Below, one piece after another: positions 20,578 to 31,760 of a DNA stretch of 35,741 nucleotides. Under the pieces are notes generated by a model that saw nothing but the letters and a program-made list of their open reading frames with translations, ran no database searches and was not told where the DNA came from. Source of the DNA: Streptococcus suis (lineage in GTDB: Bacteria > Bacillota > Bacilli > Lactobacillales > Streptococcaceae); contig NZ_WCJE01000024.1 of assembly GCF_016743335.1 (NCBI RefSeq), forward strand, positions 1-35,741. Direction: 5' to 3'. Position numbers and translations under genes: made by a program. How positions within the stretch are numbered: position 1 is the first letter of the stretch; each line of letters starts with the position of its first letter.

Positions 20578-23500
20578 TTGGCAGGACATGAAGTTCAGTA
20601 CGGTAAGCACCGTACCCGTCGTAGTTTTTCAAGAATCAAGGAAGTTCTTGATTTACCAAATTTGATTGAAATCCAAACGGACTCTTTCCAAGACTTTTTA
20701 GATTATGGTTTGAAAGAAGTCTTTGAAGATGTACTTCCAGTTTCAAACTTTACGGATACCATGGAATTGGAATTCGTTGGTTATGAATTGAAAGAGCCTA
20801 AATACACATTGGAAGAGGCGCGTGCGCATGATGCGAACTACTCAGCTCCAATCTATGTGACTTTCCGTCTGGTGAATAAAGAAACTGGCGAGATCAAGAC
20901 ACAAGAAGTCTTCTTCGGTGAGTTTCCAATCATGACTGAAATGGGTACCTTCATCATCAACGGTGCAGAGCGTATCATCGTTTCTCAGTTAGTTCGTTCA
21001 CCAGGTGTCTACTTCAATGATAAAGTAGATAAGAACGGTAAAGTTGGTTATGGTTCAACGGTTATTCCTAACCGTGGAGCTTGGTTGGAATTGGAAACAG
21101 ATTCAAAAGACATTGCCTACACTCGTATTGACCGTACGCGTAAGATTCCGTTCACAACGCTTGTTCGTGCGCTTGGTTTCTCAGGCGATGATGAAATCTT
21201 TGATATCTTTGGCGATAGCGAATTGGTTCGCAATACCATTGAAAAAGATATTCATAAAAACCCAGCAGATTCTCGTACAGATGAAGCCCTCAAGGAAATC
21301 TATGAGCGTCTTCGTCCAGGTGAGCCAAAGACAGCTGAAAGCTCTCGTAGCCTTTTGACAGCTCGTTTCTTTGACCCACGTCGTTACGATTTGGCATCTG
21401 TTGGTCGTTACAAGATTAATAAAAAACTCAACCTCCGTACTCGTTTGCTCAACCAAACACTTGCTGAGCATGTGATTAACGGTGAGACAGGCGAAATTGT
21501 CTTGGAAGCTGGTACTGTATTGAGTCGTGATGTGCTTGAAAAAGTAGAAGCACAATTCGATGAGCTCAACTTGGTAGAATATATTCCAAATGACAACGCT
21601 GTTCTTCTTGAACCAGTTCTTTTGCAGAAATTCAAGATTGTAGCTCCTAAGGATCCAGAACGTGTTGTGACGGTGATTGGTAATGCTAATCCAGCAGAAA
21701 ACGTACGTACAGTAACACCTGCGGACATCTTGGCTGAAATGAGCTACTTCCTCAACTTGGCTGAGGGTCTTGGTCGTGTAGATGATATTGACCACTTGGG
21801 GAACCGTCGTATTCGTGCCGTTGGTGAATTGCTTGCCAACCAAGTACGTATCGGTTTGACTCGTATGGAACGTAACTTGCGTGAGCGTATGTCGGTTCAA
21901 GACAATGAAGTATTGACGCCACAACAAATCATCAATATCCGTCCTGTTACAGCTGCAATTAAAGAATTCTTTGGTTCATCTCAGTTGTCACAGTTCATGG
22001 ACCAACACAACCCACTTTCTGAGTTGTCTCACAAACGCCGTTTGTCAGCCTTGGGACCTGGTGGTTTGACTCGTGACCGTGCTGGTTATGAGGTTCGAGA
22101 CGTTCACTACACTCACTATGGTCGTATGTGTCCGATTGAAACGCCTGAGGGACCAAACATCGGTTTGATCAACAACTTGTCTTCTTATGGTCACCTCAAC
22201 AAGTATGGCTTCATCCAAACACCATACCGCAAGATTGACCGTGCAACTGGTACAGTTACAAACGAAATTGTTTGGTTGACAGCGGATGAAGAAGATGCCT
22301 ACATCGTAGCACAATCAACATCACCACTTGATGAAAACAACCGTTTCGTTGATAAGATTGTTATGGGACGTCACCAAGGTAACAACCAGGAATTCCCAGC
22401 TGATTCAGCAGACTTCATGGATGTTTCTCCAAAACAGGTAGTTGCCGTTGCGACAGCATGTATTCCTTTCTTGGAAAACGATGACTCCAACCGTGCCCTC
22501 ATGGGTGCCAACATGCAACGTCAGGCTGTCCCATTGATTGATCCAAAAGCGCCTTACGTTGGTACTGGTATGGAATACCAGGCTGCCCACGACTCAGGTG
22601 CGGCAATCATCGCTCAACACGATGGTAAGGTTGTTTACGCAGATGCGGACAAGGTAGAAGTGCGTCGTGAAGATGGATCGCTTGATGTCTACCACATTTC
22701 TAAATTCCGTCGTTCAAACTCGGGTACTGCCTACAACCAACGTACCCTTGTAAAATTGGGCGACATCGTAGAAAAAGGTGACTTCATCGCAGATGGACCT
22801 TCTATGGAAAATGGGGAAATGGCTCTTGGTCAAAACCCTATCGTTGCCTACATGACCTGGGAAGGTTACAACTTCGAGGACGCGGTTATCATGTCTGAAC
22901 GCCTTGTGAAAGACGATGTCTATACATCTGTTCACTTGGAAGAATACGAATCAGAAACACGCGATACCAAGTTAGGCCCTGAAGAAATCACACGCGAAAT
23001 TCCAAACGTTGGTGAAGATGCCCTTCGCAACTTGGACGAAATGGGGATTATCCGTATTGGTGCCGAAGTTAAAGAGGGCGACATTCTTGTTGGTAAAGTC
23101 ACACCAAAAGGTGAAAAAGATCTTTCTGCTGAAGAGCGTCTCTTGCACGCGATCTTCGGTGACAAGTCACGTGAAGTACGTGATACCTCTCTTCGTGTAC
23201 CTCACGGTGCCGATGGTGTCGTTCGTGATGTGAAAATCTTTACCCGTGCCAACGGTGATGAATTGCAATCAGGTGTTAACATGTTGGTTCGTGTTTACAT
23301 CGCTCAAAAACGTAAGATTAAGGTCGGAGATAAGATGGCCGGTCGTCACGGTAACAAGGGTGTCGTTTCACGTATTGTACCTGTTGAGGATATGCCATAT
23401 CTTCCAGACGGAACACCAGTTGACATCATGTTGAACCCACTCGGGGTGCCATCACGTATGAACATCGGTCAGGTTATGGAACTTCACTTGGGTATGGCGG

Positions 23501-24150
23501 CTCGCAACTTGGGCATTCATATCGCAACACCAGTTTTCGATGGTGCAAGTTCAGAAGACCTCTGGTCAACTGTTAAAGAAGCAGGTATGGATTCAGATGC
23601 CAAGACCATTCTTTACGATGGACGTACAGGTGAGCCATTTGATAACCGTGTGTCTGTCGGTGTCATGTACATGATCAAGCTTCACCACATGGTTGATGAT
23701 AAACTCCACGCCCGCTCAGTCGGACCATACTCACTCGTTACCCAACAGCCACTCGGAGGTAAGGCTCAGTTTGGTGGTCAGCGTTTCGGTGAGATGGAGG
23801 TTTGGGCCCTTGAAGCCTACGGTGCTTCTAACGTCCTTCAAGAAATCTTGACTTACAAGTCAGATGATGTGACAGGCCGTCTGAAAGCCTATGAAGCCAT
23901 CACCAAAGGTAAACCAATTCCAAAACCAGGTGTTCCAGAATCATTCCGCGTTCTTGTCAAAGAATTGCAATCACTTGGTTTGGATATGCGTGTCCTTGAT
24001 GAAGACAACAACGAAGTAGAATTGCGTGACCTTGATGAAGGTGAAGATGATGACATCATCCACGTAGATGATCTTGAAAAAGCACGTGCAAAAGCCGCAG
24101 CTGACGCAGCCGCAGCCTTTGCCGCAGAAGAAGCAGAAGGCAAAGAATAA
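20578..24150 (+). CDS. rpoB: RNA polymerase beta subunit
   Basis: This 1190-residue catalytic subunit of RNA polymerase starts at TTG 20578, with AAAGGAG 7 nt upstream. The product then begins with the usual [16 protein letters not shown]; upstream codons lie in the leader. The rifampicin region (about residues 464-495, [19 protein letters not shown] then [12 protein letters not shown]) shows the normal residues at the positions equivalent to D516, H526 and S531 of E. coli. No resistance change is therefore visible. The KVTPKGE and [12 protein letters not shown] active-site blocks are intact. The C-terminus is acidic, then Ala-rich. It is followed by rpoC after a structured 177-nt gap. Confidence 0.98.
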   Translation: MAGHEVQYGKHRTRRSFSRIKEVLDLPNLIEIQTDSFQDFLDYGLKEVFEDVLPVSNFTDTMELEFVGYELKEPKYTLEEARAHDANYSAPIYVTFRLVNKETGEIKTQEVFFGEFPIMTEMGTFIINGAERIIVSQLVRSPGVYFNDKVDKNGKVGYGSTVIPNRGAWLELETDSKDIAYTRIDRTRKIPFTTLVRALGFSGDDEIFDIFGDSELVRNTIEKDIHKNPADSRTDEALKEIYERLRPGEPKTAESSRSLLTARFFDPRRYDLASVGRYKINKKLNLRTRLLNQTLAEHVINGETGEIVLEAGTVLSRDVLEKVEAQFDELNLVEYIPNDNAVLLEPVLLQKFKIVAPKDPERVVTVIGNANPAENVRTVTPADILAEMSYFLNLAEGLGRVDDIDHLGNRRIRAVGELLANQVRIGLTRMERNLRERMSVQDNEVLTPQQIINIRPVTAAIKEFFGSSQLSQFMDQHNPLSELSHKRRLSALGPGGLTRDRAGYEVRDVHYTHYGRMCPIETPEGPNIGLINNLSSYGHLNKYGFIQTPYRKIDRATGTVTNEIVWLTADEEDAYIVAQSTSPLDENNRFVDKIVMGRHQGNNQEFPADSADFMDVSPKQVVAVATACIPFLENDDSNRALMGANMQRQAVPLIDPKAPYVGTGMEYQAAHDSGAAIIAQHDGKVVYADADKVEVRREDGSLDVYHISKFRRSNSGTAYNQRTLVKLGDIVEKGDFIADGPSMENGEMALGQNPIVAYMTWEGYNFEDAVIMSERLVKDDVYTSVHLEEYESETRDTKLGPEEITREIPNVGEDALRNLDEMGIIRIGAEVKEGDILVGKVTPKGEKDLSAEERLLHAIFGDKSREVRDTSLRVPHGADGVVRDVKIFTRANGDELQSGVNMLVRVYIAQKRKIKVGDKMAGRHGNKGVVSRIVPVEDMPYLPDGTPVDIMLNPLGVPSRMNIGQVMELHLGMAARNLGIHIATPVFDGASSEDLWSTVKEAGMDSDAKTILYDGRTGEPFDNRVSVGVMYMIKLHHMVDDKLHARSVGPYSLVTQQPLGGKAQFGGQRFGEMEVWALEAYGASNVLQEILTYKSDDVTGRLKAYEAITKGKPIPKPGVPESFRVLVKELQSLGLDMRVLDEDNNEVELRDLDEGEDDDIIHVDDLEKARAKAAADAAAAFAAEEAEGKE

Positions 24151-24152
24151 TT

Positions 24153-24259
24153 AGAATGGATGGAACAAGTTGGTCCAAATCTCAGAACTGAAAGAGATAA
24201 GGACCAACGGTCTTCCTCCGTCTGATTTATAGAAAAATAGCTTACAAGCTATCCATTCT
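24153..24259 (+). promoter_or_regulatory. Structured rpoB-rpoC intergenic region
   Basis: An outer helix AGAATGGAT (24153-24161) / ATCCATTCT (24251-24259) encloses a long hairpin. The hairpin consists of GTTGGTCC (24169-24176) / GGACCAAC (24201-24208) and an inner ATCTC/GAGAT helix. A perfect 7-bp stem ATAGCTT/AAGCTAT (24237-24252) overlaps the 3' outer arm by 2 nt. No T-tract follows, so it is not a standard terminator. It may be a processing site (RNase III type) or a stability element that sets the ratio of the two subunits. Confidence 0.7.
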
Positions 24260-24327
24260 GCTGATTATTGTTCAAGAATTTGAGGTGTGGAAAACCAACC
24301 TCTCACAAGAAAAGAAAGGGATTATTA

Positions 24328-27300
24328 GTGGTTGACGTAAATCGATTTAAAAGTATGCAAATCACGTTAGCTTCACCAAGTAAGGTTCGTTCATGGTCTT
24401 ACGGTGAGGTTAAAAAGCCTGAAACAATCAACTATCGTACACTTAAACCAGAACGTGATGGACTCTTTGACGAAGTCATCTTTGGTCCAACAAAAGACTG
24501 GGAGTGTTCATGTGGTAAATACAAGCGTATCCGTTATAAAGGGATTACTTGTGACCGCTGTGGTGTGGAAGTGACTCGTGCAAAAGTACGTCGTGAACGT
24601 ATGGGACACATTGAGTTGAAAGCACCAATTTCACATATTTGGTACTTCAAAGGGATTCCAAGTCGTATGGGCTTGACCTTGGATATGAGCCCACGTGCGC
24701 TTGAGGAAGTTATTTACTTCGCAGCCTACGTGGTGATTGATCCGAAAGATACACCGCTTGAGCACAAGTCAATCATGACAGAGCGCGAATACCGTGAGCG
24801 TTTGCGTGAATATGGTTATGGTTCATTCGTTGCCAAAATGGGTGCAGAAGCGATCCAAGACCTCTTGAAACAAGTTGATCTTCCAAAAGAAATCGCAGCT
24901 TTGAAAGAAGAATTGAAAACAGCTTCTGGTCAAAAACGCATTAAAGCAGTTCGTCGCTTGGATGTATTGGATGCATTCTACAAATCTGGTAACAAGCCTG
25001 AGTGGATGATTCTCAACATCCTTCCAGTTATTCCACCAGATTTGCGTCCGATGGTTCAGTTGGATGGTGGCCGTTTTGCGGCGTCTGACTTGAACGAACT
25101 CTACCGCCGTGTTATCAACCGTAACAACCGTTTGGCTCGTCTCTTGGAATTGAACGCTCCAGGTATCATCGTACAAAACGAAAAACGGATGCTCCAAGAA
25201 GCTGTGGATGCTTTGATTGACAACGGTCGCCGTGGTCGTCCAATTACAGGACCAGGTAGCCGTCCACTTAAATCACTCAGCCACATGCTTAAAGGTAAGC
25301 AAGGACGTTTCCGTCAAAACTTGCTTGGTAAGCGTGTTGACTTCTCAGGACGTTCCGTTATCGCCGTTGGTCCAACTCTAAAAATGTACCAATGTGGTGT
25401 GCCACGTGAAATGGCTATTGAGCTCTTCAAACCGTTTGTTATGCGTGAAATCGTTGCCCGTGATATTGCTGGTAACGTAAAAGCTGCAAAACGTTTGATT
25501 GAACGTGGAGATGATCGCATTTGGGACATCTTGGAAGAAGTGATTAAAGAACACCCAGTTCTCTTGAACCGAGCACCTACCCTTCACCGTTTGGGGATCC
25601 AGGCTTTTGAGCCAGTTCTAATCGACGGTAAGGCTCTTCGTTTGCACCCGCTTGTCTGTGAAGCCTACAACGCCGACTTTGACGGTGACCAGATGGCGAT
25701 TCACGTTCCATTGTCAGAAGAAGCACAAGCAGAAGCACGTATCCTTATGCTCGCGGCAGAACACATCCTTAACCCTAAAGATGGTAAACCAGTCGTAACA
25801 CCATCTCAGGATATGGTTTTGGGTAACTACTACTTGACCATGGAAGATGCTGGTCGTGAAGGGGAAGGTATGGTCTTCAAGGATGCGGATGAGGCTGTTA
25901 TGGCTTACCGCAATGGCTATGTTCACTTGCATACTCGTGTTGGTATTGCAACAGATAGCCTCGATAAGCCTTGGAAAGACAACCAAAAACACAAGGTCAT
26001 GATGACAACTGTTGGAAAAATCTTGTTCAACGCGATTATGCCAGAAGGTCTTCCATACTTGCAAGAGCCAAACAATGCCAACTTGACAGAAGGAACTCCT
26101 GACAAATACTTCTTGGAGCCAGGTTCGGATATCAAGGCTGCCATTGCAGAATTGCCAATCAACCCACCATTCAAGAAGAAAAATCTCGGTAACATCATCG
26201 CTGAAATCTTCAAGCGTTTCCGTACAACTGAAACATCAGCCCTACTTGACCGTTTGAAAGACTTGGGTTACTATCACTCAACACTTGCTGGTTTGACAGT
26301 GGGTATTGCCGATATCCCAGTTATCGACAACAAGGCTGAAATTATTGAAGAATCTCACGAACGTGTAGAACAAATCAAGAAACAATTCCGTCGCGGTATG
26401 ATTACCGACGATGAGCGTTACGCAGCAGTTACCGACGAGTGGCGTTCTGCTAAGGAAAAATTGGAAAAACGCCTGGTTGAAAAACAAGATCCTAAGAACC
26501 CAATCGTTATGATGATGGACTCTGGTGCCCGTGGTAACATCTCCAACTTCTCCCAGTTGGCCGGTATGCGTGGTCTGATGTCAGCTCCGAACGGACGTAT
26601 CATGGAATTGCCTATCTTGTCTAACTTCCGTGAGGGTCTTTCGGTATTGGAAATGTTCTTCTCCACTCACGGTGCCCGTAAGGGTATGACGGATACGGCC
26701 TTGAAGACAGCTGACTCAGGTTACTTGACTCGTCGTTTGGTTGACGTTGCCCAAGACGTTATTATCCGTGAAGACGACTGTGGAACAGACCGTGGTCTTG
26801 ACATCCGTTCAATTACAGATGGCAAGGAAATGATTGAGCCACTTGAAGAGCGTTTGCAAGGTCGTTACACTAAGAAAACTGTTAAACATCCTGAAACTGG
26901 TGCAGTCATCATAGGACCAAACCAATTGATTACTGAAGATATTGCTCGTGAAATTGTCAATGCTGGTGTTGAACAAGTAACCATCCGTAGCGTATTTACA
27001 TGTAACACTCGTCACGGTGTCTGCCGTCACTGTTACGGTATCAACTTGGCAACAGGTGATGCGGTTGAAGTGGGTGAAGCAGTTGGTACAATCGCTGCCC
27101 AATCGATCGGTGAGCCTGGTACACAGTTGACAATGCGTACCTTCCACACGGGTGGGGTAGCCTCAAACAGCGATATTACGCAGGGTCTTCCTCGTGTCCA
27201 AGAGATCTTTGAAGCCCGTAATCCGAAAGGGGAAGCGGTTATCACTGAGGTCAAAGGTGAAGTTGTCGCCATTGAAGAAGATGCTTCTACTCGTACCAAG

Positions 27301-27975
27301 AAAGTCTTTGTTAAGGGTGTAACTGGTGAAGGTGAGTATGTGGTTCCATTTACAGCCCGTATGAAGGTTGAAGTTGGTGACCAAGTTGCGCGTGGAGCAG
27401 CCTTGACCGAAGGTTCTATCCAACCAAAACGCTTGCTCGAAGTCCGTGATGTCTTGGCGGTTGAAACTTATCTTCTTTCTGAAGTTCAAAAAGTTTACCG
27501 TAGCCAGGGTGTAGAAATCGGCGACAAGCACATTGAGGTAATGGTTCGTCAAATGCTTCGTAAAGTTCGTGTCATGGATCCAGGTGACACAGATCTTCTC
27601 ATGGGTACCCTCATGGATATCACAGATTTTACAGATGCCAATGCTGAAGTGGTTATCGCTGGTGGTATTCCGGCAACAGCTCGTCCAGTTCTTATGGGTA
27701 TCACTAAGGCTTCCCTTGAAACCAACTCATTCTTGTCTGCCGCATCTTTCCAGGAAACAACTCGTGTCCTTACAGATGCTGCTATTCGTGGTAAACGTGA
27801 CAACCTTCTCGGTCTTAAAGAGAACGTTATTATCGGTAAGATTATCCCAGCAGGTACAGGTATGGCCCGCTACCGTAATCTTGAACCACAAGCCATCAAT
27901 GAGGTTGAAATCATAGAAGACACAGTAGCAGAAGAGCTTGCAGCAGAAGCAGAGCTTGAAGCTGTAACTGAATAA
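24328..27975 (+). CDS. rpoC: RNA polymerase beta' subunit
   Basis: This 1215-residue subunit starts at GTG 24328 ([16 protein letters not shown]), with AAAGGG 7 nt upstream. The longer frame from 24268 adds residues read from the intergenic structure and is rejected. Landmarks are the N-terminal zinc site with CSCGKYKRI and CDRCG (about 60-80), the catalytic NADFDGD (about 448-454) that binds magnesium, the second zinc site [11 protein letters not shown], and the trigger-loop region around [11 protein letters not shown]. The length is normal for streptococci. It is co-transcribed with rpoB. Confidence 0.98.
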   Translation: MVDVNRFKSMQITLASPSKVRSWSYGEVKKPETINYRTLKPERDGLFDEVIFGPTKDWECSCGKYKRIRYKGITCDRCGVEVTRAKVRRERMGHIELKAPISHIWYFKGIPSRMGLTLDMSPRALEEVIYFAAYVVIDPKDTPLEHKSIMTEREYRERLREYGYGSFVAKMGAEAIQDLLKQVDLPKEIAALKEELKTASGQKRIKAVRRLDVLDAFYKSGNKPEWMILNILPVIPPDLRPMVQLDGGRFAASDLNELYRRVINRNNRLARLLELNAPGIIVQNEKRMLQEAVDALIDNGRRGRPITGPGSRPLKSLSHMLKGKQGRFRQNLLGKRVDFSGRSVIAVGPTLKMYQCGVPREMAIELFKPFVMREIVARDIAGNVKAAKRLIERGDDRIWDILEEVIKEHPVLLNRAPTLHRLGIQAFEPVLIDGKALRLHPLVCEAYNADFDGDQMAIHVPLSEEAQAEARILMLAAEHILNPKDGKPVVTPSQDMVLGNYYLTMEDAGREGEGMVFKDADEAVMAYRNGYVHLHTRVGIATDSLDKPWKDNQKHKVMMTTVGKILFNAIMPEGLPYLQEPNNANLTEGTPDKYFLEPGSDIKAAIAELPINPPFKKKNLGNIIAEIFKRFRTTETSALLDRLKDLGYYHSTLAGLTVGIADIPVIDNKAEIIEESHERVEQIKKQFRRGMITDDERYAAVTDEWRSAKEKLEKRLVEKQDPKNPIVMMMDSGARGNISNFSQLAGMRGLMSAPNGRIMELPILSNFREGLSVLEMFFSTHGARKGMTDTALKTADSGYLTRRLVDVAQDVIIREDDCGTDRGLDIRSITDGKEMIEPLEERLQGRYTKKTVKHPETGAVIIGPNQLITEDIAREIVNAGVEQVTIRSVFTCNTRHGVCRHCYGINLATGDAVEVGEAVGTIAAQSIGEPGTQLTMRTFHTGGVASNSDITQGLPRVQEIFEARNPKGEAVITEVKGEVVAIEEDASTRTKKVFVKGVTGEGEYVVPFTARMKVEVGDQVARGAALTEGSIQPKRLLEVRDVLAVETYLLSEVQKVYRSQGVEIGDKHIEVMVRQMLRKVRVMDPGDTDLLMGTLMDITDFTDANAEVVIAGGIPATARPVLMGITKASLETNSFLSAASFQETTRVLTDAAIRGKRDNLLGLKENVIIGKIIPAGTGMARYRNLEPQAINEVEIIEDTVAEELAAEAELEAVTE

Positions 27976-27984
27976 ATTAAGATG

Positions 27985-28016
27985 GTACATCTCTCTTTTC
28001 TAGGGATGTGCTTTTT
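27985..28016 (+). terminator. rpoBC terminator
   Basis: GTACATCTCT (27985-27994) pairs with AGGGATGTGC (28002-28011) using two G-T pairs, and five T residues follow. It lies 9 nt after the rpoC stop. Confidence 0.85.
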
Positions 28017-28126
28017 GATATTCGGAAATGAAGCGCATACATTACTTGATAAGGAATTAACAAGCAGAATGTTTTCTTAAATCAGATGATTTCGATATAA
28101 TGTGTACGAAAAAGGAAGTATGTGTT

Positions 28127-28492
28127 ATGTATCAAGTTATTAGAATGTATGGAGATTTTGAACCCTGGTGGTTTTTAGATGGTTGGGAAGAAGATATAGT
28201 CAGTAAAAAGACCTATGAACGTTATGAGGATGCGCAAAAAGCTTTTCAGAAGGAGTGGGTTAGGTTGTCCGAAAGTTTCCCTAATAAAAAGTGTAAAAAT
28301 GGCACAATGGTGGCTTTTTGGGATGAATCAGACCAGCATTGGTGTGAGGAATGTGATGAATATCTACAACGGTATCATTCGTTGATGTTGGTAGAAGCGA
28401 GAGATAATTTATCGGCTGGTTTTATTAAGCAACCTACGCAACCTCGTGTACGCCCCTGCAAATTAAAACAAAATAATTGCGTAAATGAATAA
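28127..28492 (+). CDS. DUF1033 family protein
   Basis: This 121-residue protein starts MYQVIRMYGDFEPWWFLDGW at 28127 and has the DUF1033 features I remember: a WWFLDGWE block, an aromatic FWDESDQHWCEECDEYLQRYHSL segment and a basic tail. Function is unknown. GGAAG lies about 9 nt upstream, and a TATAAT at 28096-28101 is a likely -10 box with a weak -35. In related streptococci a DUF1033 gene sits between rpoC and the comG-type operon, as here, so position supports the call. Confidence 0.85.
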   Translation: MYQVIRMYGDFEPWWFLDGWEEDIVSKKTYERYEDAQKAFQKEWVRLSESFPNKKCKNGTMVAFWDESDQHWCEECDEYLQRYHSLMLVEARDNLSAGFIKQPTQPRVRPCKLKQNNCVNE

Positions 28493-28494
28493 TA

Positions 28495-28528
28495 AAAAAG
28501 GATTGACCTTTGCGGGTCAATCCTTTTT
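28495..28528. terminator. Bidirectional terminator between DUF1033 and the S66 peptidase
   Basis: GGATTGACC pairs perfectly with GGTCAATCC around TTTGCG. A-rich sequence precedes it and five T residues follow, so it works for both convergent genes. It overlaps the stop codon of the peptidase gene by 2 nt. Confidence 0.88.
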
Positions 28529-29477
28529 AGCTGAATCTGATAGTAAATGCTTCCGCATCAAGCTCAACATGCCCGCCAATCCGAATGGTAAAGAGTGGTT
28601 GGGTATGGGCAAAGTCCAAATCGTAGAGCACAGGAACTTTTTTTAGAATGGGGTGCTTGTCCAAAATGGCCAGCAAAATCTCCTCGGTCATCTTGGTTTC
28701 TTTTGGAAAACGCCCAAAGACAACCGCTTGCGGATTTGGATAGGCTTGCAAAAGGGCTGTTAAATGACGAGCGATAATCAGGTAATCATCATCTTCCGCC
28801 TCTTCTAAAAATAGAATATATTTGTCTGGTCTGGGTGCGAACTCCGTCCCAGTCAGCAGGTTGAGGGTTGAGATGTTTCCGCCAATGGCAATACCAGAGG
28901 CCTGGCCTGGATTGTAGACTTTCCATTCTGTTGGGTAAAAGGTGCGAGGGGCGTCTGGTAGGTACCAAGCGTCGCTAGACCATTCAGGACTCGGAGTCAG
29001 GTCAAAGGAGTCTTGTGTCACAGCCTTGAGCCAAGCCTGAGTCTGGTAATCTTGTCCCTCACGCATCTTAAAGCTGCTATAGGATGGTCCCATGTAAGTC
29101 TGCATACCTGTCTTGGCATAGATGGCATTGAGCAGGGCAGTCGTATCTGAGTAGCCACAGAAAATCTTCGGATGACGGGCAATCAGGTCAAAATTCAGAT
29201 AGGGCAAGAGTTCATTGCAGTTGAAACCGCCAATGGTTGTCAGAATGGCATCGACCGCCTCATCCGCAAAGGCTGCTTCCAAGTCCGCAACACGATTGGC
29301 AATCGGAGCAGAATCGAAGATATCGTTTTCAAAATAATGTTCTGAGAAAGAGAGTTTGAAGCCCAGTTTTTCCAATTTTTCCTTGGCGGCAAGATTGGCT
29401 TCAAAACCACCAATTCTTTCAATAGATGAAAAGGGACTGACTACGCGTATGTGGTCGCCTTTTTTTAATCTTTTCAT
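28527..29477 (-). CDS. S66 family peptidase (LD-carboxypeptidase or MccF-like)
   Basis: This 316-residue S66 serine peptidase has the nucleophile Ser110 in CGYSDTTALLNA. The Glu is in LFLEEAEDD and the His in FAHTQPLF near the C-terminus. Family members trim murein tetrapeptides (LdcA) or inactivate peptidyl-nucleotide antibiotics (MccF). The sequence alone does not separate the two, and no signal peptide is seen. The ATG at 29477 has GGAGG 5 nt upstream. The frame extends to 29489 only by including that site. It lies between DUF1033 and comYA on the opposite strand and is probably monocistronic. Confidence 0.87.
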   Translation of the reverse strand: MKRLKKGDHIRVVSPFSSIERIGGFEANLAAKEKLEKLGFKLSFSEHYFENDIFDSAPIANRVADLEAAFADEAVDAILTTIGGFNCNELLPYLNFDLIARHPKIFCGYSDTTALLNAIYAKTGMQTYMGPSYSSFKMREGQDYQTQAWLKAVTQDSFDLTPSPEWSSDAWYLPDAPRTFYPTEWKVYNPGQASGIAIGGNISTLNLLTGTEFAPRPDKYILFLEEAEDDDYLIIARHLTALLQAYPNPQAVVFGRFPKETKMTEEILLAILDKHPILKKVPVLYDLDFAHTQPLFTIRIGGHVELDAEAFTIRFS

Positions 29478-29535
29478 AAGAACCTCCAAGCTTTTTTATT
29501 ATTTTAACAAAAAAGTATGGAAAATCAAGTTTCCT

Positions 29536-29543
29536 TGCGAATA
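29536..29543 (+). promoter_or_regulatory. cin-box (ComX/SigX-dependent promoter) of comY
   Basis: TGCGAATA matches the streptococcal competence box TACGAATA at 7 of 8 positions. It stands 19 nt before the comYA start, with a short leader and GAGGAGG in between. The comY operon is a well-known late competence target of ComX, so expression should be confined to competent cells. Confidence 0.8.
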
Positions 29544-29562
29544 GATAGGGTGAGGAGGTTGT

Positions 29563-30513
29563 ATGATTCAAGAAAAAGCAAGAAAGATGATTGAGGAGGC
29601 GGTGGCAGATAGGGTCAGTGACATCTATCTGGTTCCTCGTGGTCAGGGCTACCAAGTCTACCATCGTATCATGGACGAGCGAGAGTTTGTGCAAGACTTG
29701 GCTGAGGAGGAAGTAACAGCCATTATCAGCCATTTCAAGTTTTTAGCAGGTTTAAATGTCGGTGAAAAACGCCGTAGTCAGCAGGGTTCCTGTGATTATG
29801 ATTATGGTAGCGGAGAGATTTCGCTTCGCTTATCAACTGTCGGAGATTATCGTGGCAAGGAAAGTCTGGTTATCCGCCTGCTCTATGATAATGACAAGGA
29901 ACTCAAGTTCTGGTTTGAGGCAGCTGAGCGACTTGCAGAAGAAATCAAGGGACGAGGGCTCTATCTTTTTTCGGGTCCAGTCGGCTCTGGTAAGACCACA
30001 CTCATGTACCATCTTGCCAGGCTGAAATTCCCAGACAAGCAGATTTTGACTATCGAGGATCCTGTCGAAATCAAGCAGGAGGACATGTTGCAACTCCAGC
30101 TCAATGAAACCATTGGAGCCACCTATGACAATCTGATCAAACTGTCCCTCCGTCATCGACCAGACTTGCTCATCATCGGTGAGATTCGGGATGCGGAAAC
30201 CGCTCGAGCAGTCATTCGAGCCAGCCTGACGGGAGCTACCGTTTTCTCAACAGTTCATGCAAGGTCTATTTCAGGTGTCTACGCCCGTATGTTGGAACTA
30301 GGTGTCAGCCCTGAGGAATTAAATAATGCCCTTCAAGGCATTGCCTATCAACGTTTGATTGGGGGAGGAGGTGTAGTGGATTTTGCAAAGGGAAATTACC
30401 AAAACCATTCCGCAGCCCAGTGGAATGAACAAATTGATCGCCTTTTTGCAGCAGGACATATCAGTCTTCGGCAGGCAGAAACAGAAAAAATTGCCCTTGG
30501 TTCGCCAGCGTAA
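29563..30513 (+). CDS. comYA: ComYA (ComGA), competence pilus assembly ATPase
   Basis: This 316-residue secretion ATPase of the GspE/PilB family powers the transformation pilus. The N-terminal domain is followed by Walker A GPVGSGKTT (138-146), an Asp box TIEDPVE (163-169), Walker B LLIIGEIRD (202-210) and the His box STVHAR. It lacks the C-terminal zinc finger of long PilB proteins, as Gram-positive members do. It is first in comYABCDEFG behind the cin-box and overlaps comYB by 89 nt. Confidence 0.95.
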   Translation: MIQEKARKMIEEAVADRVSDIYLVPRGQGYQVYHRIMDEREFVQDLAEEEVTAIISHFKFLAGLNVGEKRRSQQGSCDYDYGSGEISLRLSTVGDYRGKESLVIRLLYDNDKELKFWFEAAERLAEEIKGRGLYLFSGPVGSGKTTLMYHLARLKFPDKQILTIEDPVEIKQEDMLQLQLNETIGATYDNLIKLSLRHRPDLLIIGEIRDAETARAVIRASLTGATVFSTVHARSISGVYARMLELGVSPEELNNALQGIAYQRLIGGGGVVDFAKGNYQNHSAAQWNEQIDRLFAAGHISLRQAETEKIALGSPA

Positions 30514-31462
30514 AGTCATTGAACTTTTCAATAATCTCTTTGCCAGCGGTTTTCATCTGGGGGAGATTGTTGATTTTCTCAAACGTAGTCAGCTTCTGGC
30601 AGATCCCTACACCCAGGTCTTGTCAGACGGGCTGTTAGCAGGCAAACCCTTTTCAAGTTTGCTGGCAGATTTGCGTTTTTCAGATGCGGTGGTCACGCAG
30701 GTGGCTCTGGCAGAAGTTCATGGCAATACCAGCCTGAGTTTGAGCCATATCCAGTCCTATCTAGAAAATGTTAGCAAGGTTCGTAAAAAACTGATTGAGG
30801 TGGCGACCTATCCGATTATCTTGCTTGGTTTTCTGCTCTTGATTATGCTGGGCTTGAAAAACTATCTTCTGCCCCAGTTGGAGGAAGGCAATGCAGCGAC
30901 TATGCTAATTAACCATTTGCCGACCATCTTTTTATCTCTCTGTGGACTTAGTTTGGTGGCGGTCTTGGCTGGTCTTGTTTGGTTTCGCAAAACTAACAAA
31001 ATCAAGGTCTTTTCCTGCCTAGCAGCTCTGCCATTTTTCGGAAAACTCATCCAAACCTATCTGACGGCCTATTACGCCAGGGAGTGGGGGAGTTTGATTG
31101 GGCAAGGCTTGGACCTGCCGCAGATTGTGGGCTTGATGCAGGAGCAGCAATCGCAACTCTTTCGGGAGATTGGACAGGACCTGGAGCAGTCGCTTTCCAA
31201 TGGTCAGAGTTTTCACGAACACATTAAGGCTTATGCCTTTTTCAAGCGGGAGCTGAGTTTGATTGTCGAATATGGTCAGGTCAAGTCCAAGTTGGGGAGC
31301 GAGTTGACAGTTTATGCAGCCGAGTGTTGGGAGGATTTTTTCTCTCGGGTCAATAGAGCCATGCAGCTGATTCAACCGCTGGTCTTTCTCTTTGTGGCCT
31401 TAATGGTCGTTCTTATCTACGCAGCTATGTTGCTGCCGATTTATCAAAATATGGAGTTATAA
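30425..31462 (+). CDS. comYB: ComYB (ComGB), pilus inner-membrane platform protein
   Basis: This 345-residue GspF/PilC-type membrane protein has three clear membrane segments: LGFLLLIMLGLKNYLL (about 140), FLSLCGLSLVAVLAGLVWF (about 170) and a C-terminal LVFLFVALMVVLIYAAMLL. Two GspF domains flank them (KVIELFNNLFASGFHLGEI and YYAREWGSLIGQGLDL). I chose ATG 30425, which has a poor ribosome site, so coupling to comYA is likely. A TTG at 30446 would give the length known from S. pneumoniae and is possible. Confidence 0.93.
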   Translation: MNKLIAFLQQDISVFGRQKQKKLPLVRQRKVIELFNNLFASGFHLGEIVDFLKRSQLLADPYTQVLSDGLLAGKPFSSLLADLRFSDAVVTQVALAEVHGNTSLSLSHIQSYLENVSKVRKKLIEVATYPIILLGFLLLIMLGLKNYLLPQLEEGNAATMLINHLPTIFLSLCGLSLVAVLAGLVWFRKTNKIKVFSCLAALPFFGKLIQTYLTAYYAREWGSLIGQGLDLPQIVGLMQEQQSQLFREIGQDLEQSLSNGQSFHEHIKAYAFFKRELSLIVEYGQVKSKLGSELTVYAAECWEDFFSRVNRAMQLIQPLVFLFVALMVVLIYAAMLLPIYQNMEL

Positions 31463-31463
31463 A

Positions 31464-31760
31464 ATGAAAAAATTAATTGAAATGAAGGTAAAAGCTTTCA
31501 CACTGGTAGAAATGTTAGTCGTTTTGGGAATTATTAGCCTGCTCTTGCTCCTCTTTGTACCAAATTTGAGTAAGCAAAAGGATGCTGTCCAGAAGAAGGG
31601 GGATGCTGCGGTTGTCAAGGTAGTAGAAAGCCAGTTGGAGCTTTATGAACTGGAACATGACAAGGAAGCAACGGTGGCAGAGTTGCAGGCGAAAGGCTAT
31701 ATCACTGAAAAACAAGCACAATCCTACAATGAATACAAGGCTCTTAAAGCAAACCAATAA
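31464..31760 (+). CDS. comYC: ComYC (ComGC), major competence pseudopilin
   Basis: This 98-residue class 3 prepilin has a short basic leader MKKLIEMKVKA, cleaved by ComC before FTLVEMLVVLGIISLLLL. That segment keeps Glu5 of the mature protein. The pilin core ends ALKANQ. ComYC forms the bulk of the transformation pilus. It starts 1 nt after the comYB stop. Confidence 0.95.
   Translation: MKKLIEMKVKAFTLVEMLVVLGIISLLLLLFVPNLSKQKDAVQKKGDAAVVKVVESQLELYELEHDKEATVAELQAKGYITEKQAQSYNEYKALKANQ

Noticed and set aside
21181..21927. Long open frame antisense to rpoB
   Set aside because: It is a shadow of strongly conserved rpoB codons. No ribosome site or recognisable motif was seen.
21960..22070. Rifampicin-resistance changes in rpoB
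   Set aside because: The region reads as wild type at all positions commonly altered.
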